NCBI GenBank assembly: GCA_023435965.1
Contig: JAEZLC010000232.1
Span: forward strand, 1-6,355
Length of the DNA stretch: 6,355 bases
Source of the DNA: Cyanobacteria bacterium OH_CDB_58
GTDB taxonomy: Bacteria; Cyanobacteriota; Vampirovibrionia; Gastranaerophilales; Gastranaerophilaceae
Direction of reading: 5' to 3'
Shown: positions 1 to 4,403 of the stretch, piece after piece
Position numbering within the stretch: position 1 is the stretch's first letter
Layout: every line of letters starts with the position of its first letter
Notes under the pieces: generated by a model
Told to the model about the DNA's origin: nothing
The model's database searches: none
The model's input: only the letters and a program-made list of their open reading frames with translations
Position numbers and translations under genes: made by a program

Positions 1-2
1 GT

Positions 3-1370
3 TATTCCCTGCCGTTGCAAATATCTCAAATCAATCCGGATATTAATCTTATTTTGCCTGATAGAAAGCATCTTGGCGATTTGCAAAATTCTGCCGACGT
101 AGATTCAATTCTGAAATGGTTAGAAAAAACAGAAAATGTTGATTCGGTAATTATTTCGCTAGATACAATCGCGTACGGAGGACTTGTTTCATCAAGAAGA
201 GGCTGCGAAAGTTATGAAGAAATTGCTTTGAGAATAAACAGACTGGAAAAAATATTAAAAGAAAAAGGCTGTAAAAATTATGCTTTTTCGAGCATTATGA
301 GAATTTCGAATAACAACATAAACGAGGAAGAAAAAGAATATTGGTCGCATTTTGGAGAGAAAATTTTCGCCTATTCTTATTATTCTCACAAAGCTGAATT
401 AACAAATAGTGAGGACGCTAAAAAACAGGCAGAGATAATTCTTTCAGAAATCCCAGAGGATGTAATAAATGATTATTTGACCACAAGAAAAAGAAATTTT
501 GATATTAATAAATTATATTTCAACCTTGCAAAAGAAAACTTGTTTGATACCCTGGTTTTTTCTAAAGACGATTGTGCACAATATGGTTTGAATGTAAAAG
601 AAGCTGTTTTGTTGGAAGAAGAAGCAAAAACGATAGAGTCTAATATCCTTGTAAAAACTGGTGCAGACGAAATCCCATTGAGCTTGCTTTCTCGAGCCGT
701 ATTGTTAGGACAAGATTTGAAAATAGCTCCGGTTTTTACCCAGCCTGAATATCTTGATAAAATTTCAAAATATGAAGATATTTCGGTTATTCAATCTGTA
801 AAGTCTCAAATAGAACTCGCCGGGTGTAAAGTTTGTGAGAAAAATGAGGCGGATTTGATTATTTATGTGAATAATTTTAAAACTCAACAGGGCGAATTGG
901 TCATGAATGTTTATGAAGAAGGGTATAATGGCGATGTTGATGGATTTGATAAACCGTATTTTGTCGTGGATATTTTAAATGCAAATGGTTCCGATAATTG
1001 TTTTGTAGAGAATATCTTAAAAAAAGGTATAGATATGGGTAAATTCTATGGATATGCGGCTTGGAATACAACCGGTAACTCGTTGGGGTCCGCAATCTGT
1101 GCTGCAATAATGAGAAAAATAGCGGTTTATCCTGACATGGACGCTTTTAAGCGAGTCCAAATGATTAGATTTCTTGACGATTGGGCCTATCAGGCAAATG
1201 TGAGAAGTGAAGTTAAAAAAATCTGGAAAGAACCTGATGTTAAACTTCTAAAAGAACAAATGAAACAATATGAAATACTGCTGAATATAAAGCTGGGAAC
1301 TAATTTTTATGATATTAAGTACAAGTTTCCGTGGGATAGATTTTTCGAAATAGAAGTTTTGCTTGATTAG
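3..1370 (+). CDS. DUF4127 family protein, 5'-truncated by the window edge
   Basis: The reading frame is open from base 3 and runs to a TAG at 1368-1370. The TTG at 15 is only a possible internal codon with no ribosome binding site, and the frame upstream of it reads Y-S-L-P without a stop, so the true start lies before the window. I recognise DUF4127 from several blocks, numbered from the TTG: an SLDTIAYGGLVSSR block at about 48-61, a GADE..LLSR block at about 215-226, a WNTTGNSLG block near 350 and a late DDWAYQ..VR block. The family is usually around 500 residues, so roughly the first 20-40 residues are missing here. The biochemical function is not established and I assign none. No signal peptide or membrane segment is visible in the part present. 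No hairpin terminator follows, and the next gene (tRNA-Leu) has its own promoter. Confidence 0.85.
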   Translation, partial: YSLPLQISQINPDINLILPDRKHLGDLQNSADVDSILKWLEKTENVDSVIISLDTIAYGGLVSSRRGCESYEEIALRINRLEKILKEKGCKNYAFSSIMRISNNNINEEEKEYWSHFGEKIFAYSYYSHKAELTNSEDAKKQAEIILSEIPEDVINDYLTTRKRNFDINKLYFNLAKENLFDTLVFSKDDCAQYGLNVKEAVLLEEEAKTIESNILVKTGADEIPLSLLSRAVLLGQDLKIAPVFTQPEYLDKISKYEDISVIQSVKSQIELAGCKVCEKNEADLIIYVNNFKTQQGELVMNVYEEGYNGDVDGFDKPYFVVDILNANGSDNCFVENILKKGIDMGKFYGYAAWNTTGNSLGSAICAAIMRKIAVYPDMDAFKRVQMIRFLDDWAYQANVRSEVKKIWKEPDVKLLKEQMKQYEILLNIKLGTNFYDIKYKFPWDRFFEIEVLLD

Positions 1371-1390
1371 ATTTTCTTCTTAAAAAGGGC

Positions 1391-1419
1391 TTGACTGAAA
1401 AAGTCGATTGAGATAGATT
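1391..1419 (+). promoter_or_regulatory. Putative promoter of the tRNA-Leu gene
   Basis: A TTGACT hexamer at 1391-1396 is followed after 17 bases by TAGATT at 1414-1419, a 5/6 and a 4/6 match to the sigma70 consensus. An overlapping alternative -10 is TATAGT at 1419-1424, but with a 22-base spacer. The mature tRNA begins about 40 bases downstream, which leaves room for a short 5' leader removed by RNase P. Confidence 0.5.
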
Positions 1420-1461
1420 ATAGTAACAACCTAATAGTGCACGCCACACTATGATGAGCAT

Positions 1462-1545
1462 GGGCGAGTGGCGAAATTGGTAGACGCACTAGACTTAGGA
1501 TCTAGCGCCTTCGGTGTGAGAGTTCGAGTCTCTCCTCGCCCACCA
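1462..1545 (+). tRNA. trnL-UAG: tRNA-Leu (anticodon UAG)
   Basis: A full cloverleaf can be folded by eye. The acceptor arm is GGGCGAG (1462-1468) with CTCGCCC (1535-1541). The D stem is GCG (1471-1473) with CGC (1485-1487). The anticodon stem is CTAGA (1489-1493) with TCTAG (1501-1505), around the loop CTTAGGA with anticodon TAG at 1496-1498. A long class II variable arm (GCC/GGT around 1507-1515), as expected for leucine, precedes a T arm GAGAG/CTCTC with loop TTCGAGT. The discriminator base is A (1542), and CCA is encoded at 1543-1545. The anticodon reads CUA and, through wobble, other CUN codons. Confidence 0.97.
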
Positions 1546-1551
1546 CTATTT

Positions 1552-1580
1552 AAAAGAGTTCCTTTTGGAACTCTTTTTTA
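1552..1580 (+). terminator. Rho-independent terminator after tRNA-Leu, possibly bidirectional
   Basis: An 11-bp perfect stem, AAAAGAGTTCC (1552-1562) with GGAACTCTTTT (1567-1577), closes on a TTTT loop, and the T run continues to 1579. It starts seven bases after the tRNA. Read on the minus strand, the same hairpin lies about 25 bases past the merR-like stop and ends in a short T run, so it may serve both convergent transcripts. Confidence 0.85.
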
Positions 1581-1602
1581 TTTACTTTTCTGGGTTCACC
1601 TT

Positions 1603-1995
1603 TTATTGGTGTTTCTTCTTTTCGTTAAGATACACTTCGCAATTTTGGCAGGATTTTTCGCATGTTTTTTGAGAGAATTCCCAGCATTTTTTCTTTTTGC
1701 CGCTTAATTCACAACATCTGTGTCTTTTTTCTTGAGGGCAGTCTTTTAATTTCCAGCAGGGGGTGAATTCTAAAAGCTTTTTTATTCCAGGGATGCTGAG
1801 GTTTTCTTCGTGTATTAGTTTTCTTAAGCATTCAATTCTCATAAGGTCATTTTTTGAGAACATTCTTTTCCCCCCGCTTCTTTTGGGGGAAATTAGTCCT
1901 TCGGCTTCATATATTCTCAAAGTTCTAGGGTGTACGTCCAAAATCTGAGAGGCTACGCCTATTGAATATACTGCTAAATCGTCGTTTACTTCCAT
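1603..1995 (-). CDS. HspR-like MerR-family regulator with cysteine-rich two-CW tail
   Basis: This is a 130-residue DNA-binding regulator. Residues 10-30 form the MerR winged helix-turn-helix with a HPRTLRIYE recognition block, and residues 33-48 the wing (GLISPKRSGGKRMFS). This N-terminal part looks closer to HspR than to classical metal-sensing MerR. The effector part is unusual: after a helix ending near residue 78 come eight cysteines (C80, C86, C94, C95, C104, C112, C116, C119), including two Cys-Trp pairs at 80-81 and 104-105. That spacing suggests a bound metal or Fe-S cluster, which is inference. ATG at 1993-1995 is preceded by AAGAGAA about 8 bases upstream. The gene is divergent from the ferredoxin gene and has a 19-bp-spacer promoter overlapped by a repeated half-site, pointing to autoregulation. 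It is the only regulator in the window and the likely controller of the metal-cluster operon. Confidence 0.88.
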   Translation of the reverse strand: MEVNDDLAVYSIGVASQILDVHPRTLRIYEAEGLISPKRSGGKRMFSKNDLMRIECLRKLIHEENLSIPGIKKLLEFTPCWKLKDCPQEKRHRCCELSGKKKKCWEFSQKTCEKSCQNCEVYLNEKKKHQ

Positions 1996-2020
1996 TTTAA
2001 AATTCTCTTTTTGATTACTT

Positions 2021-2051
2021 ATTATAACCGCAAGCTGTATTGTTAAGTCAA
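2021..2051 (-). promoter_or_regulatory. Promoter of the merR-like gene, 19-bp spacer
   Basis: On the minus strand a TTGACT -35 (complement of 2046-2051) is separated by 19 bases from a perfect TATAAT -10 (complement of 2021-2026). Spacers of 19-20 bp are characteristic of promoters remodelled by MerR-family proteins. One copy of the CTTAACAAT half-site overlaps the -35 by two bases. The ATG lies 25 bases beyond the -10, so the leader is short. Confidence 0.65.
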
Positions 2052-2072
2052 TTGATAATTAGAATTGTTAAG
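2039..2072 (-). promoter_or_regulatory. Two direct-repeat half-sites CTTAACAAT, putative operator
   Basis: The nonamer CTTAACAAT occurs twice in the same orientation on the minus strand (complements of 2039-2047 and 2064-2072), 25 bases apart. It differs by one base from CTTGACAAT, which forms both arms of the palindrome at 2838-2881. The proximal copy overlaps the -35 of the merR-like promoter, where a bound protein would compete with RNA polymerase. Assigning it to the MerR-like protein is inference. Confidence 0.45.
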
Positions 2073-2089
2073 ACATCTTTCGGTCTTTT

Positions 2090-2126
2090 TTGTGTATTTG
2101 TTTTGTAGCAATTTATAAGATTGCTA
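2090..2126 (+). promoter_or_regulatory. Possible ferredoxin promoter with inverted repeat around the -10
   Basis: TTGTGT (2090-2095) is followed after 18 bases by TATAAG (2114-2119), a modest sigma70 match. The -10 sits in and beside the loop of a perfect 7-bp inverted repeat, TAGCAAT (2106-2112) and ATTGCTA (2120-2126). The repeat could be an operator for the ferredoxin gene about 75 bases downstream. A TATATT at 2157-2162 is an alternative -10 but lacks a good -35. Confidence 0.3.
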
Positions 2127-2194
2127 TTTTGGGTAATGATAGGTCGTGTTAATTTGTATATTATGGCAATGGTTAGGTTAAGGGAGAAGAGCCG

Positions 2195-2374
2195 ATGAAC
2201 GTTGCTATAAATAGTGCCTGCACGGGCTGTGGATTATGTGAGTCGATAAATAATGATGTTTTTCACGTAGACAGTGTCGCTCATGTAAATTCAAGTATGA
2301 TTCCAGGGAATGAATCTGATTGTAAAATTGCTGCAGAGCAGTGTCCTGTAGGAGCTATAGAGATTAGTTATTAA
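2195..2374 (+). CDS. Small monocluster [4Fe-4S] ferredoxin, 59 residues
   Basis: ATG at 2195 opens a 59-codon frame ending in TAA at 2372-2374, with AGGGAG (2181-2186) as a well-placed ribosome binding site. The motif C9-x2-C12-x2-C15 near the N-terminus and C50-P51-V-G-A-I near the C-terminus is that of single-cluster ferredoxins, which are typically about 60 residues, so the protein is complete. It would be a cytoplasmic one-electron carrier. A fifth cysteine, C43, lies seven residues before the last ligand; in Desulfovibrio gigas-type ferredoxins a cysteine in this region forms a disulfide, but the partner expected near residue 18 is absent here (Ile). The gene lies between the MerR-like regulator (divergent) and the Fe-S scaffold (convergent), which suggests it supplies electrons to the cluster-assembly locus. 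It is short enough to be missed by automated gene calling. Confidence 0.93.
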   Translation: MNVAINSACTGCGLCESINNDVFHVDSVAHVNSSMIPGNESDCKIAAEQCPVGAIEISY

Positions 2375-2381
2375 GCCGGTT

Positions 2382-2412
2382 AGTGTCTGATTATGTCAGA
2401 CACTTTCTTTAT
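2382..2412 (+). terminator. Rho-independent terminator of the ferredoxin gene
   Basis: A perfect 9-bp stem, AGTGTCTGA (2382-2390) with TCAGACACT (2396-2404), closes on the loop TTATG and is followed by a T-rich tract (TTCTTTATT). It begins eight bases after the ferredoxin stop. Its right arm overlaps the stop and last two codons of the convergent nifU-like gene. No T run follows on the minus strand, so it should act on the ferredoxin transcript only. Confidence 0.8.
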
Positions 2413-2785
2413 TAATCTTTTGTGTTTTATATTCGTTCAATGCGTAATCTAGGACTTCTTTGCACATTACGCTGCAATGGATTTTTTCTGCAGGAAGTCC
2501 GTTTAAAGCATCGATTATATCTTTGTTTGTAATTTTTTCTAGTTCCTCGATGTTTTTACCAATAACCATTTCCGTGAGGATGCTGGCGGAAGCTACTGCA
2601 GATCCGCATCCGTAGGCTAGAAAAGTAGCCTTAGAAACCTTGTTGTCTTTGATTTTTAAAAATAAGGTAATTGCATCACCGCACGCAAGACTTCCTGCGT
2701 ATCCGATTGCGTCAGCGTCTTCCATTATTCCTGCATTTTTGGGATTTCTGTAATATTCTTTAGTTTTTTCCGAGTATTCCCACAT
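2396..2785 (-). CDS. nifU: IscU/NifU-type Fe-S cluster assembly scaffold protein
   Basis: This 129-residue protein is a full-length IscU-like scaffold (COG0822, the N-terminal domain of NifU). It assembles [2Fe-2S]/[4Fe-4S] clusters from iron and desulfurase-derived sulfur and hands them to apoproteins in the cytoplasm. The family's cluster-binding residues are all present: C35-G-D37 (in SLACGDAIT), C60 (in AYGCGSAVASAS), and H103-C104 after LPAEK. An extra cysteine, C108, lies four residues past C104. No C-terminal Nfu domain or central ferredoxin domain is fused. No cysteine desulfurase gene is in the window, so the sulfur source is encoded elsewhere. The ATG at 2783-2785 has AGAGAA upstream. 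The gene is transcribed away from the operon starting at 2899, from the mirror-image promoter in the 44-bp palindrome, which ties its expression to that operon. The family call is firm; the nifU name follows common annotation and does not imply nitrogen fixation. Confidence 0.93.
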   Translation of the reverse strand: MWEYSEKTKEYYRNPKNAGIMEDADAIGYAGSLACGDAITLFLKIKDNKVSKATFLAYGCGSAVASASILTEMVIGKNIEELEKITNKDIIDALNGLPAEKIHCSVMCKEVLDYALNEYKTQKINKESV

Positions 2786-2840
2786 TAATATTCTCTAGTA
2801 TGTCAATTGTAATTTATCTAACTTATGTAAATTTCGTATT

Positions 2841-2869
2841 ATTATGAACTTGACAATTTAAATTGTCAA
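2841..2869 (-). promoter_or_regulatory. Mirror-image sigma70 promoter of the nifU-like gene
   Basis: By palindrome symmetry the minus strand carries the identical TTGACA (complement of 2864-2869), 17-base spacer and CATAAT (complement of 2841-2846). Transcription should start near 2834, about 49 bases before the nifU-like ATG. Its spacer and -35 overlap those of the opposite promoter, so two polymerases could not occupy both at once. Confidence 0.7.
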
Positions 2870-2878
2870 GTTCATAAT
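2850..2878 (+). promoter_or_regulatory. Sigma70 promoter of the NifX-like/ATPase operon
   Basis: A perfect -35 TTGACA (2850-2855), a 17-base spacer and CATAAT (2873-2878, 5/6) make a strong housekeeping promoter entirely inside the palindrome. Transcription should begin near 2885, giving a leader of only about 14 bases before the ATG at 2899, just enough for the AAAGG binding site. Confidence 0.75.
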
Positions 2879-2898
2879 AATGGGGAAAGGAATAATTT

Positions 2899-3261
2899 AT
2901 GAAAATAGCGATTACAACCAAAGAAAATGACTTAAGTAGTCAGATTGATTTGAGATTTGGCCGAGCAAATGGATTTATTGTTTACGATTTGACTACGGAT
3001 GAGTATTCTTTTGTAGATAATGTGCAAAATCTTGAAGCTTCACAAGGAGCCGGAATACAATCTGCTCAAAATGTAGTAAATGAAAACGTAGACGCAGTTG
3101 TAACTGGTCATTGCGGCCCAAAAGCATTTAAGGTATTGTCTTTGGCCGGCGTCAAAATATATACAACAGATGGCGGTACAGTTGAACAAGCCGTGTTAAA
3201 AGTTAAGAACAATGAGCTTACAGAGGCCCTTCAGCCTGATGTAGAAGGCCATTGGGTTTAA
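2899..3261 (+). CDS. NifX/MTH1175-type Fe-Mo cluster-binding family protein (first copy)
   Basis: This 120-residue protein belongs to the small single-domain family of predicted Fe-Mo cluster-binding proteins (COG1433, Nitro_FeMo-Co domain) that includes NifX, the C-terminal domain of NifB and the Desulfovibrio orange protein. Recognisable parts are the first strand MKIAITT, the RFGRANGF block at 19-26 (HFGRA in many members, here Arg for His), a GAGIQSA helix near 50-56, the GHCGPKAF block at 70-77 with the only cysteine C72, and a final strand-helix with GVKIYTTDGGTVEQA. The exact metal cluster is unknown. It is the first gene of the operon, with AAAGG nine bases before its ATG and the palindromic promoter just upstream. 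A DUF5320 gene follows after 18 bases. No nitrogenase genes are present, so a role in FeMo-cofactor synthesis is unlikely. Confidence 0.88.
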   Translation: MKIAITTKENDLSSQIDLRFGRANGFIVYDLTTDEYSFVDNVQNLEASQGAGIQSAQNVVNENVDAVVTGHCGPKAFKVLSLAGVKIYTTDGGTVEQAVLKVKNNELTEALQPDVEGHWV

Positions 3262-3279
3262 AAAAATAAGGAGGTTATT

Positions 3280-3552
3280 ATGCCAAGAGGAAACGGAACA
3301 GGTCCTAGCGGAATGGGTCCTAGAACTGGAAGAGGCTTTGGAAATTGTGCAACTTCTTCAGGTAGAATGATGGGTAGGGGCTTAGGCTTGGCTTTGGGCT
3401 TGGGTTTGGGCCTCGGGTTAAGAAGGGGATTCCGTCGTTTTTGGAATAGAAATTCGTCGGATGAACTTTCGATGCTAAAAAATCAAGCAGAAGTGCTTCA
3501 GCAAGAATTAGAACTAATTAGAACAAAGATTTCTGAAATGGAACAAGGCTAA
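3280..3552 (+). CDS. DUF5320 family protein with Gly-Leu repeat and C-terminal coiled coil
   Basis: This is a 90-residue protein. The N-terminus, with GTGPSGMGPRTGRGFGNC at residues 6-23, is the glycine/proline-rich signature of DUF5320, a family typically found beside NifX-like proteins and ferredoxin-ATPases in anaerobes. Residues 34-47 are a Gly-Leu dipeptide repeat, 49-57 a basic-aromatic patch (RGFRRFWNR), and about 60-88 a charged heptad-like helix that should form a coiled coil. The single cysteine is C23. The function is unknown; the coiled coil suggests self-association or docking to a partner from the same operon, which is inference. The gene has the strongest ribosome binding site in the operon (AAGGAGG, 3268-3274, five bases before ATG), consistent with high expression. 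Its stop lies two bases before the next ATG, implying translational coupling. Confidence 0.85.
   Translation: MPRGNGTGPSGMGPRTGRGFGNCATSSGRMMGRGLGLALGLGLGLGLRRGFRRFWNRNSSDELSMLKNQAEVLQQELELIRTKISEMEQG
3379..3420 (+). repeat. Degenerate GGCTTG hexanucleotide repeat coding (Gly-Leu)n
   Basis: Fourteen codons alternate Gly and Leu, with one Ala, built from seven imperfect copies of GGCTTG. Third-position and leucine-codon variation (tta, ttg, ctc) breaks up the exact repeat. The copy number is in frame in multiples of six bases, so changes would alter length without shifting the frame. Confidence 0.8.
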
Positions 3553-3554
3553 AA

Positions 3555-4403
3555 ATGAAAATAGCTATAGCAAGCGGAAAAGGCGGGACAGGGAAAAGTA
3601 CGGTATCAACAAACTTAGCTTATCTTCTTTCAAAGATGTATAAGGAAGTTTGCTTGGTAGACTGTGACGTTGAAGAACCTAATTGTCACATATTTATGCA
3701 GCCTGACTTTAATTATCAAGAAAAGGTTTTTGTCCCTGTTCCCCAAGTTGATTCTGAAAAGTGTATTGCTTGCGGCAAATGTGCAGTAGTTTGTGAATAT
3801 AATGCATTAGCATTTGTTAAAAATAAGGTTCTTGTTTTTGAAGAGTTATGTCATGGCTGTGGCAGTTGCTCTTTGATCTGCCCCGGAGCTGCTATAACAG
3901 AAGGTGGTAGAGAAGTCGGTATTATTGAGTCGGGTTTCGCTAAAGGCTTTAATTTTGTTCACGGTAAATCCCGTATAGGGGAGGCGATGTCGCCTCCTCT
4001 TATTAAAGCTGTTAAGAAGTTTGCTTCTGCTTTAAATTGTAGTATTCAGGTGCTTGACTGTCCTCCGGGGACTTCTTGCCCTGTTATAAGTGCTGTTTCT
4101 GATGCGGATTTTGTTTTTATGGTCACGGAGCCAACTCCTTTTGGCCTTTATGATTTAAGGCTTGCGGTAGATGTTGTAAAAAAAATAGGATTGCCATTTG
4201 GGATTGTAATCAATAGGTCTTGTGAAAATGATTTTATGATTGAGGAATATGCAAGAACTGAAGATATAGAAATAATTGCAAAAATCCCTGATTTAAGAGC
4301 GATTGCTGAGTCATATTCTAGAGGGGATCTGGTCGTAAATACTGTTCCAGGTGTTAAAGATGCTTTTGTTCCTCTGTTAAACAAGATAAGAGAGAGGCAA
4401 TAA
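3555..4403 (+). CDS. MinD/Mrp-type P-loop ATPase with inserted 2[4Fe-4S] ferredoxin domain (first copy)
   Basis: This 282-residue protein is of the COG1149 type: a MinD superfamily ATPase with an inserted ferredoxin domain. The deviant Walker A GKGGTGKST is at 8-16 with signature lysine K9, switch I DCDVEEPN at 36-43, and switch II LDCPPGTSCPV at 167-177. The insert at about 66-114 carries two full ligand sets, C70-x2-C73-x2-C76-x3-C80 and C99-x2-C102-x2-C105-x3-C109-P. A TEPT block at 191-194 and a GKSRIGEAMSPPLI region at 137-150 are also typical. Related NifH/Mrp/NBP35 proteins dimerise and couple ATP hydrolysis to electron or cluster transfer; here the likely client is a NifX-like protein or its metal cluster, by context. 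The gene starts two bases after the DUF5320 stop without a clear Shine-Dalgarno sequence of its own and abuts the next ATPase gene, so the order in the mRNA probably sets stoichiometry. It resembles the paired ATPases of the Desulfovibrio ORP cluster. Confidence 0.93.
   Translation: MKIAIASGKGGTGKSTVSTNLAYLLSKMYKEVCLVDCDVEEPNCHIFMQPDFNYQEKVFVPVPQVDSEKCIACGKCAVVCEYNALAFVKNKVLVFEELCHGCGSCSLICPGAAITEGGREVGIIESGFAKGFNFVHGKSRIGEAMSPPLIKAVKKFASALNCSIQVLDCPPGTSCPVISAVSDADFVFMVTEPTPFGLYDLRLAVDVVKKIGLPFGIVINRSCENDFMIEEYARTEDIEIIAKIPDLRAIAESYSRGDLVVNTVPGVKDAFVPLLNKIRERQ

Larger units (their letters stand above)
2838..2881. repeat. Perfect 44-bp palindrome, putative divergent operator
   Basis: The 22 bases of 2838-2859 are exactly the reverse complement of 2860-2881. 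There is no loop: the axis falls between 2859 and 2860 in a TTT|AAA core. The inner part is CTTGACA-N8-TGTCAAG at 2849-2870. From its embedded promoters, transcripts would start outside the palindrome on each side (near 2885 and 2834), so it should act as duplex DNA rather than as an RNA hairpin. The lack of a T tract argues against a terminator. It is likely the binding site of a dimeric or multimeric regulator. Confidence 0.95.

Noticed and set aside
901..1107. Minus-strand open frame inside the DUF4127 gene
   Set aside because: Antisense to a well-conserved coding region, with a His/Tyr/Arg-rich low-complexity translation and no ribosome binding site.
1390..1410. CTTGACT near the tRNA promoter resembling the CTTGACAAT half-site
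   Set aside because: Only the -35-like part matches and the dyad partner is poor (AGTCGAT), so it is likely just a -35 element.
1468..1707. Plus-strand open frame of 79 codons beginning MAKLVDALDLGSS
   Set aside because: Its first part is the tRNA-Leu gene read as protein, a well-known false call, and the rest crosses the terminator and is antisense to the merR-like gene.
1763..1948. Plus-strand 61-codon frame
   Set aside because: Antisense to the merR-like gene and resembling no known protein.
2070..2092. AAGAC/GTCTT hairpin followed by six T residues, resembling a terminator
   Set aside because: The stem is only five base pairs with an eight-base loop, and no plus-strand gene immediately upstream needs it. 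A short sRNA or attenuator ending is possible but unsupported.
3978..3999. GC-rich hairpin (GGAGGCG/CGCCTCC) inside the first ATPase gene
   Set aside because: It lies in codons of a conserved segment (GEAMSPPL) and has no T tract; most simply explained by codon choice.
4148..4384. Minus-strand 78-codon frame
   Set aside because: Antisense to the first ferredoxin-ATPase gene, Ser/Ile-rich and unlike any known protein.
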